In this document: in pieces, positions 25,910 to 39,130 of the stretch
Layout of the letters: each line of letters opens with the position of its first letter
Numbering within the stretch: the stretch's first letter is position 1
DNA from: Daphnia carinata
Lineage: Eukaryota; Arthropoda; Branchiopoda; Diplostraca; Daphniidae
Reading direction: 5' to 3'
Length of the DNA stretch: 64,000 nucleotides
Assembly: GCF_022539665.2 (NCBI RefSeq)
Contig: NC_081332.1
Location: 2,451,884 to 2,515,883, forward strand
Made by a program: the position numbers and the translations under genes
The notes under the pieces: model-generated
Told to the model about the DNA's origin: nothing
What the model saw: the letters and a program-made list of their open reading frames with translations, nothing else
The model's database searches: none

Positions 25910-27333
25910 TTGTCTTGGAATAAAAAACTGCTTTTCGAAGGGGTAATGGGATGAGGCAAGTTTAGAACTTTACCTAAAATACAACTACAGATAATTTAGA
26001 GTGCAAGATATATATCTAGTTCACGGTCATTAGAAAGTTTCACTTACCAAGTTGCACTTGCTTGGACATTGGTTCAGACAATTTGCTTTGTCCTTATTTG
26101 GTATCGATTGTAGTTGTTGCACTATGAGCGGTTCACTAAAGTAGAATAGAAAAGAAAAGTTTTTATGCAATGAGAGATAATTTTATTTACCACATTATTT
26201 TTTGTAAAGCCATTTACTAATGACATATCTTTCCCACAATGGCGAGCTTACTGAACGAAACCGGTTGTCCGAAAACTTACTTCACAAGGCGTGATCCATG
26301 GGCTAGTTTAGTAGTTCAACAGCCAGTTACGAATCCTGAAATGCCACTACAATAACAGCATGTGGTTTTTTAATAAAAAACAAGAAACAAGAATGTATCG
26401 GCGACGAGATAATTTCAGCAAGCAAGCAACAGGCGGGCCGAAATATCCGAATGTTTTGAAGTTTGAGCGTCAGTGGGCAGTGCCGGTTTCTACTGACAGA
26501 TGGCAGTAACAAGTATGTAATTCAATTAATTATTTTTCAAATAATATCTATTACAATTAATTGTCAAAGGAAATAAAATGAATGCAGTAATAGTTTCTTT
26601 TGTCTTCTATACGATTAAATGACTTAAATATCTTTTATACATTACATAAGGAAGCTGGTGAAACAGAAAAGGTTGTTGCCCGTAGTTGCTGGAAGCGGGT
26701 CTTCGAGGTAACTTCGTAGTCTGCAATATCTACTTTCTCTTTAGTGTTTTCAAAATTGAATGATTTGTACAAACAGGATGTAGGCTCGTTATATCATAGT
26801 TTTTTAAAATGGTAATCTGCTAGCAATTTGAAACGTTTGAATGTTTTTCCCTATTGTTATCACGGCAGTGTCACAGTTCTCTCTCGAGAGTATTCTTCTA
26901 CTTGAATTGGAGATTAGAAAGGCACTATCTTGACAAAGATGAGAAAAAGCACAGTATAAAGCAACTCCCGTATGAAAGAGATATTTTTACCAACTGTAAA
27001 CTAATATTTCATGTTCGACGAATGTAAACTGTGTTAATATTATAAAGCAGAAATATTCGCCATTAAACACACGGGCACGTCCAATTTTCTGTTGACATGA
27101 TAAAGTAATCAAACAGATAGCGAACACAGATAAGAAATGACGCAGATCGAGAATAAATGCAAGTTTGCACGTATACCAGGACTCACGTAATAACTACACA
27201 AGTTTTTCATAATATCATGTTCTCACTTTATTTTTCCACCTCAAAATGAAAAAAACGATTGGTTAAAGAACAATTGTGATGCATAATTCTTCCCGCCGTA
27301 GGCTACGAAAGCTAACGATATTACCAACCAAAT
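25910..27333. other. Intergenic: Myt1 upstream region and lipase 3' flank
   Basis: Myt1 5' UTR exons may lie within 25910-26330 (minus; possible donors and acceptors near 25977 and 26047). Nothing coding is recognisable from 26330 to 27333, which is AT-rich. Confidence 0.45.
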
Positions 27334-29754
27334 TTAGACGCAAGCTGTGGGATAAAATTCAGCCCAGCTCCTGTCTTTCATGTCCACGTAATCAGCCCCA
27401 ACCACGCATGACTTGAAAGTATGTGCTAGACGATTCCTGTTGCAATCCAAACATTAATCAGACGAACAGTTTTCACATCTTTAAATAAAAAAATAAAAAA
27501 CGTACGATTCTGGGTAGTTGTTCAGTTCAGAAATTTCCACACTTCTAACGTAGATGTGATCATTACAGAAGAGGCCACAAGTAGAACCGAGATCGAGAAC
27601 GGAACCGTCATAATTCCAGAACAACTCCACACGTTGAATGTTGCCCACATTAAAAGGATCGATGAACATCATGTAGGTATCTGCTCCATGCACAAACTTA
27701 TGGCTTTTACTAATTTTTAAAATAAGAATAATTCAAAAGCACATTGCATTTGGTAGATGATGGTACGCAAACCTACTCGGCAATGACCATGTCAACAAGT
27801 TGCCCCGCCGTTCCATACAAAGAGATGCGCATTGTACCGTAGACGAACGCTTCAGCCTCAGCAGGGTAAGCTAGATTCACTTTGATGCTATAATGGTACT
27901 CTACAAACAAAGACAACAAATTTATAACAAAATTAATGAACTATACTTTTTAGTTCAACTCACTGATATAAGGAACGTCTTTGCCCGTGTCAAACAAGAG
28001 TGTGACAAAATTTCTGTCTCGTGACGGATACAGTGAAGCGTCAATACCAAATTTAGCACAGTTCAAGTTGTCTGCACCGCAGGAATAGCACTCGCCCTTT
28101 TAATTAAAATGATTAATCTCCGAATGAGGTTAAGAGTGAGATAACAATCTTACGCGATGGAAAGCCTCGTTATCGGAACATTCGTAACCAACATAGTTGT
28201 AGTTGGGCAAAAGAGAATCGATGAAGAATTCAATGCAACGCAAATGGTTACACGCCGCCAGTTCTCTGCCACCTGTCACCATATCTTCAGTGATCATGTC
28301 CAAAGGAATATCAACTGGATTGCATCCGGGCTGATCTCGTCCACCATTCGGATAGAAGTCCAGGTGTCCTACGGGCTGTATCATGCCGTAACCTGTACAG
28401 GTTGTGTCATATTATACCTCTAAATAAATATTCATGTTTTGCTGATTATAAGTTTACCTAGCAGGAGAATAGTTCTAGTGTCTGTGTGGATGGCGTCGAC
28501 GAATTTAGCGTCGGTGGGATCGAGACGCACATGAGTCGGCATGTACTGGAAGTAAGGTTCAGCTGGATCGAGACCAGTAATCCTACCAAGGCCTTCAATT
28601 CCCTCGCCTGCATAACCAACGGTGTGGGCTCCCAAAGAATGACCGATAAGATGGACCATGCCGGGATCAACTCCAAAATTAGTCTGTCAGAATAAAGTAG
28701 CATTTTTTTTTGTTTAGATTATAATTTTTTTAAGATTTCCTAAAGCCTATAGTGCACATACAATCATAGTGTTGACCATGTAGGCAATTTCAAGGCCAAC
28801 CACTCTTGTGTTGGCAGTGGCTTGGCTATACATGAAGGAAAACATGGAGTTATTGACATAGTTAACGATGCTGTATGATGGGTGATGACACATACCTATA
28901 CATAGGGAGAGAACCCCCTCCCCAGTTAACAATGATTACATTGTAATCACCATGGGCTAGCAAATTCTCGGTGAGTCTCTAAAATTAGAATGTTCTGTAA
29001 AAATATGCTAATTGCAGAAGTATGTTCGATTTTACCTTCATCCACCTGACAGTTCCATCGTCAATGAATCCGTGAACTAAAAATTGGGTGGGTCGGTTAG
29101 GATTGAAAGTCGAATAGCGAATGGTATCCAAATCATTGGCGTACAGCATAGTGTCCTTTAACAAAAATTCATCATGAAGAACGTCATCACAATAATTGAT
29201 TTTTGCCTATTTTTTAGGTTTTCATTTGGCACCTGAGTTGGTCTTTCTCTCGTGTGCAAGATGAATCTTGTGTTAATCTTCTCTCTGGGCAATGGCTCCT
29301 GATTGATGGGTCGATGAGTTGGGTCGTACCAGCTATCATCGACGGTTATGCAACCAATCTCTCCATAGCAGTAGGTGACCGGATCCACTGGAAAATCCCG
29401 TTCCAAACATTTTAATTATTTCAATTTGCAACCGATTACTTAACGTCGACGTTTAACAGATATCGGGTTTCGTTGTGTGATGCCTTAAATTTTGGCTTAG
29501 TTTTTTTTTATTGTAGTCGAACACTCACTTTTCAAATCCGCTGGCTGGACATCTGCTTGGTGTCTAGGGATACCACCCCTCTGCTGGACTAGATTTTCGT
29601 GGTAATCACGACCGTGTTTGATGAGAGCGCGGAAGTCTCGGGCGACTCGATTCTTGGACTCGTTGACACACGACTCGCGGGCCAAAGGTCCGGTCAGGGC
29701 CAAGCCAGCGAATCCGAGACAGACAAACGAGATGAACCACACTGATGCAGTCAT
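27334..29754 (-). CDS. Secreted lipase of the pancreatic triglyceride lipase family
   Basis: Eleven exons (29754-29529, 29387-29233, 29155-29036, 28978-28896, 28825-28762, 28683-28458, 28392-28154, 28096-27964, 27900-27777, 27709-27506, 27436-27334) give 558 residues. The start [20 protein letters not shown] is a signal peptide. The alpha/beta-hydrolase domain has [16 protein letters not shown], the nucleophile in GHSLGAH (Ser232), the acid in GLDPAEP (Asp255) and the histidine in CNHLRC (His341), so the triad is complete. The C-terminal part (about 400-558, YHYSIKVNL onward) is a PLAT/C2-like beta domain as in vertebrate pancreatic lipase. Likely a digestive or yolk-related lipid hydrolase. 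An in-frame upstream extension exists, but a cag acceptor just before ATG 29754 suggests an upstream non-coding exon. Confidence 0.93.
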
Positions 29755-29906
29755 TTTGTGTTTCTGTTTCAGAGCAAAAACAAAAGAAAAAAGCAAATTA
29801 AGAATGTGGGGTGACCCATTTAATTTTGAATTTCAATCAAGACCCTACGGTTATGCGTAAATGACAACGTCCTGTGGTCTGCTCACGAAGCTGCAAATGG
29901 CCCTCG

Positions 29907-29914
29907 TATTTATA
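29907..29914 (-). promoter_or_regulatory. TATA box of the lipase gene
   Basis: TATAAATA on the minus strand, about 150 bp upstream of the start codon. That leaves room for a short 5' exon and an intron ending in the cag before ATG 29754. A TATA promoter suits a strongly tissue-specific digestive gene. Confidence 0.6.
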
Positions 29915-32686
29915 GCCTCTGAGAAGTTACGTTTTCCATCAGCAAACAGGAGACATTGGAACACCTAACGGCTGACCTAGACGTCACTCCAATCAAACAC
30001 GGAGGCCCGGTTGATATGGCTGAAAAAAAACCCTATTAAGCCATCGTTTTCGTAATCCACACTTTATCGGGACCAGACGTAAGTTTTATTTGTCCAGTTC
30101 GCATAACATAGCTGTCCCAATCGGACATGTTTACATTGTTATGTTTGGCTTTATTTTTCCCGATCACATGCCCCATCGGGCTATTCAATCCACCAATCAA
30201 AAGGTTTGGGTTGGCGATTAGAAACGAAAGTAACATATTTTGATTTATCATCTCGTTTTCTTTTTTGTTTCTTTTTATTTCCGTGGTGTTGTGACAATAG
30301 CTTCATACCGTTGGTGATAAAAAACAAAACGTAAAGGTTATCGAAAAATAAATAAATACGATTGATATAAGCACACTCGTGTTTTTATCACAAACACCCG
30401 GCGAAACGTACATTTCGAAGCCTCACGGACGGGCGAAAAATACACTGAATTGAAACGAGAGGAAAATAAAATTATTAACCACTGGTGTCTCGGTTTTCTT
30501 GCCCAGACGGCCAATTTTTATCAGCGAACGATTGAAACTAAGGTCCGTAGGAGACATCATCCATGGATGTATAGATTGGAGTTAGAGCTGGATCAAACAT
30601 CATTAATTACTGATACAATAACACAATAACCAGTCGCAACTCGAAACCTAACAGCAAAGCAATGATCACATTTTCTGTTTCGAGACAATTTCAACGATCG
30701 ATACCTGATATTCGACACTTGAATGATGTTGTCCAAGTCGTACCGCGTTAAAAACGTGAATAATACGTGGATGTATATGAGTCCATCGAATCGCACATTG
30801 TATGACATTATAAAGATTTCAAATAAATCTTAAATAAGATCAAGAATTGAGACACCTGAGATGGAAGGAAATTGCAAAACGAGTTGAAACCTTTAACTGC
30901 ATTGCATGGTCATATCATTAATTGTTGAACAAAGGAGGCTTAGCAACAGTAATCAATTCAAAAACCTAATCTTCACAACAAAAAAAAAAGTGTTTGTGTT
31001 GCTTACATTATTTGCATAACAAACAAACGCAATAATTTAATCACCCGGAAGGAGCGTTGAAGGCAACGATGAAAAATGAATAACGCGCCTATACTTAAAT
31101 TGACCAGAAAGAAATAACATCTTTATAGAAAAAATAAAAAAAACATCGTGTGCTTGTGTACACGACTGAAATCTGGTAGCTGTATAGAATCTGACGGTTG
31201 GAGGGGAAGACTTTTTCTTTACTTTTCTTCTTCACTGGAGCTTCAGATTTCACGAACGCTGCTGACTCGACTTGATCGGCGGATGGAGCCAGCCGCATTG
31301 GCGTTAAAGGAGAAGCGGAACAGACGGCTCGTAGTACACATGCAGATGCATCGGCTTACAAGTCGTTGTATTAAGAGCTCATTTGTATAAATATATATAT
31401 ATATATACATATACGTACCAGCAAGCAGCAGTAGCAAATTCATTGCCGTTGTGGGCAGCTCTATGCAGCTCCTCTCTCTTTGAAATGTCGAATTCGCCTT
31501 TTTCTTTCTTTCGTCATTTTCTTTCTGTTCACCTCCCTCCCCCCCCCCCTTTTTTTGTGGTGAGAATTCATAGTCGATGTATAAATGGTCGAGTCAGACC
31601 GCGCCGACTGGCCATTAGGAGTCGATCGTCCTCGAGTTCTAGTCCTTAACTTGGTGTATAATCTTTTGGTTCCTTCTCTCCGATGCTGCTGGAACTTTTA
31701 TTTTGGACAAAGGGACGTGGAAACGTTGCTGAGCTGCTGTGATGTAGATTTTAATACCTTGTGATCTTGAGTAACTGTTCAAGTGATTAATATTTACATC
31801 ACCTCAGCTCGGTGGCGACGATCTCCGACCCAGCCATCCAGCCCTTATCGTGATCCATGTTTGCCCTACAAGTGATCCATGTTTTTCTTTGTAGCGGAAG
31901 TGATTTACCCTCCATAGTATATTGCAATTTCCTCCATTCTGATGTATTATTTACTGTATATTCTCAGCCTTCCTAACTCTCCTTTTTAAAAAAAAAAACG
32001 TCATCATCAGTCTTTTATGGAAATGGTTCGGGGGTCATGAAAACAAGCAAATGGTATAGAGACAAATGACGTCCTGCTTGAACTGCCAACTCTTTTCTTA
32101 TTTTACATGATGCAGATAATGTTCCTCGTTATGCCCTTTTTGCGACAAAGGTTAACGATGACACTTTCCTTCCGGCTTTTGATACATTTTTTTTGAAAGC
32201 TCCTTTGTACCGTTTGGAACGTTACAACTCTATGCGTGGATAGGGTTCTTTAGGCCTTCACTGATCTACATGCCTCATCGACTTCCGACATTCCCACGTC
32301 ATCCAAAGGAATTTTTTTTCTCGTTTACCTCGTTTGAACGGAAATTTTGGAATTTTCTCAGACTTTGTTGTTGTTTGTCTATGTTTTCAAATATTTGTGA
32401 AGTGTCAAATGTCTCCTTAATTGTATGAGAAATGATTGAAATGGCCCTTTCTAGCGAATTTATTCATCCAGAAACTGCGCTACGAAGAGCAGCACAACAT
32501 TTTCTTTGATAATCATAAATAAATAAGGCGTCGGCGTTACGAGAATAAAAACATATAGTCATTAAAGTGTCATTTTACGTATACTGCCTACAATAGAGAA
32601 ATGATTTCACGTGCTGGATAGAGAGAGAGGCCTATGTACAGGAGACTAGGGCGGATGCAGAAATCGAGATGCTGCAATCTCAACGT
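29915..32686. other. Intergenic between lipase and Dmrt gene
   Basis: No gene recognised. There is a short AT dinucleotide run at about 31388-31406, a C run near 31541-31550, and a TATAAATG at 31580-31587 (plus) without a convincing coding exon behind it; it could belong to a non-coding transcript. The Dmrt 3' UTR should occupy the right end. Confidence 0.45.
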
Positions 32687-34260
32687 CTAAGGCCGGCCGA
32701 TGATCGACTCGACCGAGAAGGATATCTTGCTTTTATTGTTGGCATTGACACTGATGTCACTGCAAGGCAGTAAAGGTGAAGGCGGACTGGAAGGAGTCGA
32801 GATAACGTCGACTTCGATATCTGAATCGTCCGAATCCGATGGATTGGCTTCAGTTTTAACGGTGAATGGCAACGCGCACGACTGCTGGACGAAATGCTGA
32901 TGCAAAGGTAACACGTGAAATCGTATCGGATGCAGAGCGTTCCAGCATGTCGGATGAGCCTGGGCAGACGATGGTGGTGGGGTCGTATCGCCACCTGGGC
33001 TATTGCCGCTCACACGATGAAGTTCAACGGCGGCCTGTTGCTCACGCTGGAACATGACGGCATCCAGATCACGATCAGCGAAAGCTAATTGCATTCAAGT
33101 CATTACGTGTTAGTTGTAATCATCTCTGTTTGCCAACGATACAACGTGAAATATGTATTGGATCGATTTGATTTATCGTGAGTGGTCATTATAAACGAAA
33201 TGCGATTCCTCCGATGGACGATAAGTGGCTACGTGAATAATTCGTACCTCTCCTCTTACGCATCCGTTCACTTAGCGCAGTAGCAGGAACGACCAGACCT
33301 TTATCCGTATAAGACTGTTGGTCGCCACCGTCGGGTGAGACTGCAGATCCATTATGGCTGCGTTGAACCCACTGTCGATAATCTATGCAATAACACAAAA
33401 TAGTTCCCAACAAAAGGAGTAAGCAACTCGTTGAAAAATGCAAAATAAAGAGAGAAAAACAGTTGTAACTCGAGTTGAATGGTTGTGTAAAAGAGGAAAG
33501 GATAAAGGAATAGAACTGTCGTGTTAAACATGTGAGTATGGTCATGTGTCCCGGGTCTAATGAAGTCTTGACCTTTTCTACCCTTTTTTCTTTTTAAACA
33601 AGCCTTGCTTTCATTCAACCCCAATTTTTGACCGCAGAGTTAGAATCCCATGCCCCCCTTCCCCATGTAGGCCGACTAACTAGACAGCCTGATGTTGTAG
33701 TAGAGCTGTCGCTCTGTTTGAGAATGTCGTGAGAAAGTGGACACGAAAAAGAAAAGGATGGCATTCTGTCATGCACAATGCGTAAATGTCGTCTCGTCTT
33801 ACTTTGCAAAACATCCCTGGCCAGCGAACTCTGTTGTAAGGTCCTCAAATGCTTCTGATAGAGTTTCTTTTGCGCCATGATGGCCTCAGCGCTTTTGGTC
33901 ACTTTGTTCTGATTCGGTTTCAGTTGGCCATCGCTTTTCGCTGACTCGGAATTCTGCTGCCTAAAATTATGCATAATTAATTTTTGGTTAGTTTGGTGTG
34001 TGATTATTTAAAATTCGATTATTGTAGATTCACCTTCGGAGAGCGACTTGAGCGGCCATAACTCTTTGACGTTCGACTACTAATAAGCAATTGGTGCACT
34101 GGCACTCTTTCCAACGGCAAAGTTTCTTGTGGCCTTTAAGGCAAGAGACGACCCCGTGATTGCGACAACGGGCGCACTTTGGAGTTCGCAATAAACGCTG
34201 TTTGCCACTGTCCATCTTTTTGACACCGAATCGCAGAGTGTTGTCCATGATGATCTTCAT
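32687..34260 (-). CDS. Dmrt11E: DM-domain transcription factor, Dmrt11E / Dmrt2 type
   Basis: Four exons (34260-34034, 33960-33803, 33382-33248, 33084-32687) give 305 residues. The DM domain (about 25-78) has the full intertwined zinc-site set, with [30 protein letters not shown] and the recognition helix [16 protein letters not shown]. The VSCLKGHK and [14 protein letters not shown] wording points to the Dmrt2/Dmrt11E subgroup rather than Dsx, Dmrt93B or Dmrt99B. The middle is Ser/Gln-rich; a Ser/Asp run ([12 protein letters not shown]) precedes the end. The last 12 residues contain FSVESII, an eh1-like repression motif. Dmrt proteins bind DNA as dimers and act in sex-related and segmental development. 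A second in-frame ATG at 34248 is an alternative start. Confidence 0.9.
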
Positions 34261-37200
34261 CGAGAATCCCGAAAGACACTGAACACTTTCTCCGAAGATT
34301 CACCGGCTTTTTTACACATGAAAAAATTTTATTTTTGGGAAGGACTAGTTCTCTTGAAAGTTTGGTTGGCCTTTTTTCGTTTTGTTTTACAGGTTCCCTC
34401 CCCATCCATTGCTTGCCTGGAAAAAGATGCTTGTCTATTTAGCTGCGTGTCCTGATTGGCTGTTGATGGTTAGAGAACGATGTGTGTGCTTAGTGCTGAG
34501 GGAAAAAAAGAAAAAAAAAGGATGAGTATGAGAGAGTGTACTTTACAAGACACGAGACACATTGACTTCTCCTGGCAGAGTTCCTTCTTCTTGAGGTGTA
34601 GGGGGGCTCCTCCTCCGGAAACTTGGCATGACTCCCATTTTTGCAACATCTTCTCAATTCGTATAAACACACGAATGGCGTTAGAGAATAGACGCAATTA
34701 ATTGTAATTTATTATACGTAAACGAACTGACGAATTCAAAAGAATTATTCTTGTAAATCACGATGATTGCATTTGATTCTTATTGTGGCAAACGCTTGGA
34801 ATAGATTAAAAGTTACAAAACATTGCAATGAAACCATATGTCGGGATGACTCTTTTGTGAATAGAACGACCACGTATAAAAAAAACTCGCGAGCAGTTGG
34901 TGCGAGATAATGTGTTAAAAGTTGTTACACTTGGGGAGTCTTTGTGCGATAAACAACGCGTTCGCACATCCAAATCAAACAATAGAAGAGGCAAGAAACG
35001 AGTCCAGTTAATTACGGTGTAACAGCTTCCGGTGTTGTTTGCTTTAAGACTCTGTTTGGATGTTTACATCCTCTTTTAAGAGTTCCGATGACGGCCAAAA
35101 AACCCTAGTAGAAAAAATGCTAACCTGTCGTCTCTTCGTTTTTAGATCTTTGCTGACAGCCCCGACTTCTCTCTCCCCTCCGACTCCATTCGGGCGGTAA
35201 AACGAAACACCTGTACTTCGGGAGGGGGGGAAAGCAGGGCCGAATAACAAAAACATGCGTTAAGTAAGAAAGAAAAAAAAAAAGAATGTGAAAGAGCAAG
35301 CGAGAACTTTGGTAATAGATTCAAAGAAGATCAAGTTATGACATCCTGCCCCCATCGTGTCTATATTCAACAGAAATAGTCTTGTCTACTCCCATTCACG
35401 AGGCAAGCACCTTAGGCAACTGTTTGACGCCACTGATGTTGTGTTTCTTTGGCAACTGCTCGTCTTCTTTTTTTTTTTTTTTAGAGAGAGGACCACCGAG
35501 GTTGATGTCAGAATTTGAAAGAAAAAAAGAATGAGCAACATTCTGGAACGCCACCTGAGACATTTTACTAATCAGCACTCGACGGTTGTTCTTAGTAACT
35601 TATGTTTCCCGCTTTGCAGTCTTTGAATAAATCAGAACGCAGTCAGAGAAGTGAAAGACGAAATATGTAACGAGCTGTTGTACAAAAACAATGGATAAAC
35701 CCACACATACATACGTATATATATATGTAGCGTTTATTTCTGGGGGACTGTGATGTTGCCATCTTTCACAGTTGTGACAGGGAGCCGCGAGACAGCCTCG
35801 CCGATGAGGGTGTCGAGTACATGTTTACACCCAACAACAAGAGACTATAAAGACTTTAGATTGTTTTTATTTAGCATTTTTCTTTCTCCCTCTCTCTTGC
35901 TCTCCTCCGCCTTTTTTTTATGATATGTATATGCTGTGTGTGTGTGTGTGTGTATACGTACAGTAAGTAGCTGTGAAAAATGATCGCCAACCCTCTTCTT
36001 CCGGAGCACACTCACTTTCGTTAAGTGAATGAGAGGGTGGAGACGTTATTTAGACCTTAAAAAAAAATGTTGGGGAAAGCAATTTTTTTAAAACTCCCTT
36101 CTAAGATTGTGTATATAAATGTGTGTATGTGTGTGTTTGGATAAGAAAAGCTGTGAAACTTTTCGGAGAGGATGATGTTATTGTGATTCAAACTCGCCGC
36201 CGACGACGGCTGCCGCCGGTCTGGAACCAAATGGCAACACCCGTCACTCTTTTAGCGCCTCCGTTTTTTCCTATTCTAAAATTAAATGGGGAAACCAGAG
36301 TCATCGAGTGATGTAGAATTATAATAAAAAACCAGCTCAAGAATAGAACTACTCTAGTGAAAAAGAAAGAAAAAAAAACCTTCGAAGAAATAAGAATGAA
36401 AAAGAAGAAAGGCAGCAAAAATGGTAAATCGGTATTGAGTGGTTATGAAAACAGAGGGCAGTCCTCTACCAAAAAAAAGGGCTGTCGTTGAGGAGGCGCA
36501 TCTGCTATTGGGAAACTGGAGAGAAGGAAGTGAACCTGTTCAATTTTTTTCTTTTCCTATGGCCCAGCAGCGGGCAGCGTGCGACTGGATATAAGACAAA
36601 ATACAATCGAAACAAAACAATAAGGCAGTCTATGTATATATATAGTTCTCAAACATCGTGTCGGATCACTTTTCACGACTTGTCACGGAGCAAGAAAGTC
36701 GTCGTTGATTTTTTTCCTGAAATTTTTTTTTTAACTGGGGAAAACTGTTTCCTGTTGATAACACACAAGAGCTTGTAAGCGTATATCATTGGATTCTTGA
36801 ACGGTATCTTTTAACTGCCTCGCTTATTGCTCGCAGATCACAGCAAATCGACAGCAGTTAGAGGGAAGTTATTCGTATTCCAAGCGATTCGAAGAAACCC
36901 AGCAATTCTAATTGAGCTCGTTTAGAAATGCTCCGGATGTCTCTCATATTATTTCCGTTGCACATCGAACATACGTATAAAGTTAGCTGATGTGCGTAAG
37001 AGAACCGGCTACTACTTCGAATGATTAAATGAACTGCTTTCGTTGAATGAATTAACACGAGTAAGCAATTTATTATACGATTCTGTAATATCTAGTTAAT
37101 AGCATTGTAAAGATAACTTAACTTATGGTTTATGGAACGCGCTGGTATAAAATGTTGAACGAGACTGATCCGAAACTAGGGCAATCATTTTTTTAAATTT

Positions 37201-37689
37201 TCTCAACCAACGGCTGTGGAGCATTCTTAGCAAGTGCATACGATGGATGGTTTGTATTCGAACAGAACAATTGTGGTCATCGTGACCAAGTTCTATTATA
37301 AGCCTCTGCACCTGGGGCGCAAAAAATATTGTTGTATTAAATGACCTTATTGATTAGAAATATTTCAAATACAGTATACGTAGTTTGGATTCTACGCGAC
37401 ATTCCCGATGAACTGCAGACAGTTACTCGGTTTTTAGAAGAGGGGGAAGTTTTGATCAACTCCGTCCTTTCCTTCTTTTCAACAAACTCAGTAATGAAAG
37501 TTTAGCCTGTGCGATGAACATAAAATAAAAATAAAACATAATTCCAGCAAAGAATTTTATAGGTATTTACAAAGAATGAGAAAGGGAAATTGTGTTACGT
37601 ACAGCAGATTAAAACTCAAACCTTGCTCTGCTTTCTCCGCAATAGCGCACGTCCTGTACTAGTTTGACTCATTTAACAAGTGAAGACTA
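34261..37689. other. Intergenic upstream of Dmrt11E-like gene
   Basis: No coding gene recognised. It probably holds the Dmrt promoter and 5' UTR exons. Small tracts: poly(T) at about 35468-35482, (TG)n near 35936-35952, AT repeats near 35715-35726. One short AT-rich frame set has no family match. Confidence 0.45.
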
Positions 37690-39130
37690 CCTGTACATTC
37701 CTGCTAACACTACGAGACTATCAACTCTCGTAGTGGTCTCTTGCCGGTGGGTGCATGCATGTGGGAGATGGCAATATTGCTCACCATCCCGCCACTTGCA
37801 ATGCAAACTTGTGCTAAAAGACAATTGAAACAGAAGTGTACATTTTTGGTAGTCCCCACGTACGGCAGTCATCAACTCTGTTATCAATTCGTCAACCAGT
37901 TCTTTTGAGAGAGGCATAAGTTCATATTTACAAAAGCGAAATACAATATACATACAAGGAAATTTAGATGTACTATATAGTTTCTGTTGGGATAAAGAAA
38001 AGAAAGAAGGCGTCATCGACAAGTCAATATTTATAAAACCGAAATGTAATATGTACAAGAAAATTTAGACTGTCTTATTCTCGTGCGATATTTCTAAAAA
38101 AAAGGGGACTTAACGAGCCGATTTTTCTACATGGCCTGTTGTTCCAGGTTGAGTCTCACTCGCACGAAATACCGTCGCTGAAAGTTTACGTTCCACTTTG
38201 TCTTGTTCGGCCAATAGGAAATATCGCCGGATGAAATAGCAGCAATATCCTTGACAGACAGCTTGGCTATATCAACCGACTGCATAACTTGATTTGGAGA
38301 AATGGCAATCTCCTGCCGTCTGAAAAGTGGGGTATGGATCTAACAGGCAGAATCATCAGCCGACTCAATGGAAACAAGCACCATATATGGATCGGGGCAT
38401 CCTCATCAGTGGCAGTCACAACTGGGTTCGAAAATGTCTTGCCCAGGGGCTGACGGTGATGCACATCAGGACACAGGATCGAAATTGCCCTCTGCGTTTT
38501 TGCCCACATTAATCGAACCGACGTCTCCGGACGCATGTTGTTCCAGGGCAGCTCTTGCTAACCTCTCCCTCGCTCTCTTGATCAGTCTAAGTTGATAAGA
38601 GCCATTCCACAATGCCTTATTGGGTTTCCTCGTCCGACCTCAAGGAGCATTAATAATTTCATCAACCGACCGCTCGTCTTGAACAGGAGGAACACCAACA
38701 ACAGACTCGAGTCGGGTGAAAACGGATACGAAGTACGTACCTCCACGACAGGTATAGGTCCACGACAGGTATAGGTCCACGACAGGTATACGTACCACAC
38801 GCTGGTATAGGTACCGCAACCTCTACGACGGACTCTGGAATGAGATCCATAATGACCGAAGCAACCTCGTCAACGACGGGCAATGAAGATTGCATCCACT
38901 GGGCAAAATTCTTGCTCAGGAATTAACGATGCTGTGCAGTTCGTCTTCTGACCTAAATCACCAACTGCAGCTTCACACACCTCAATCGAATCCGCGTCCT
39001 CGGATTCTTCTGCTGAAATCGCGTTTGTTCTCGTGCGACACTTTTTTCTCTCACTTTCGCCCTCCTGGTCAATCTACTTTAGTAGGAAGCGTTCCACAAT
39101 GCCTTATTCGACTTCTTCTATATACGGTGG
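37690..39130 (-). pseudogene. Decayed inverted copy of the 20.7-23.1 kb repeat-protein gene
   Basis: On the minus strand, broken frames carry the same motifs: PNKALWNGSYQLRLIKRARE near 38640-38560 and SNKALWNASY near 39105-39075 match the NPNKALWNKSYQRRLARRAQ block, ATDEDAPIHI near 38410 matches ADEDAPVHV, and PVDAI-like sequence occurs near 38895. Multiple frameshifts and stops separate them. The 3' end (37690-37830) strongly matches 23026-23120. No full frame survives, so I call it a pseudogene of the same family, inverted relative to the intact gene. Confidence 0.7.
38743..38793. repeat. Three 17-bp tandem copies in the decayed repeat gene
   Basis: The unit ccacgacaggtataggt occurs at 38743, 38760 and 38777, the last with one change (tatacgt). 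It lies inside the pseudogene, in the place of the Pro/Val-rich linker. Confidence 0.85.

Noticed and set aside
31380-31600. TATA-like sequences on the plus strand
   Set aside because: One lies in an AT microsatellite and neither is followed by a coding exon; kept only as a remark.
38743-38793. CRISPR-like short repeats
   Set aside because: The 17-bp units are directly adjacent with no spacers and sit in a decayed coding repeat of a eukaryotic genome.
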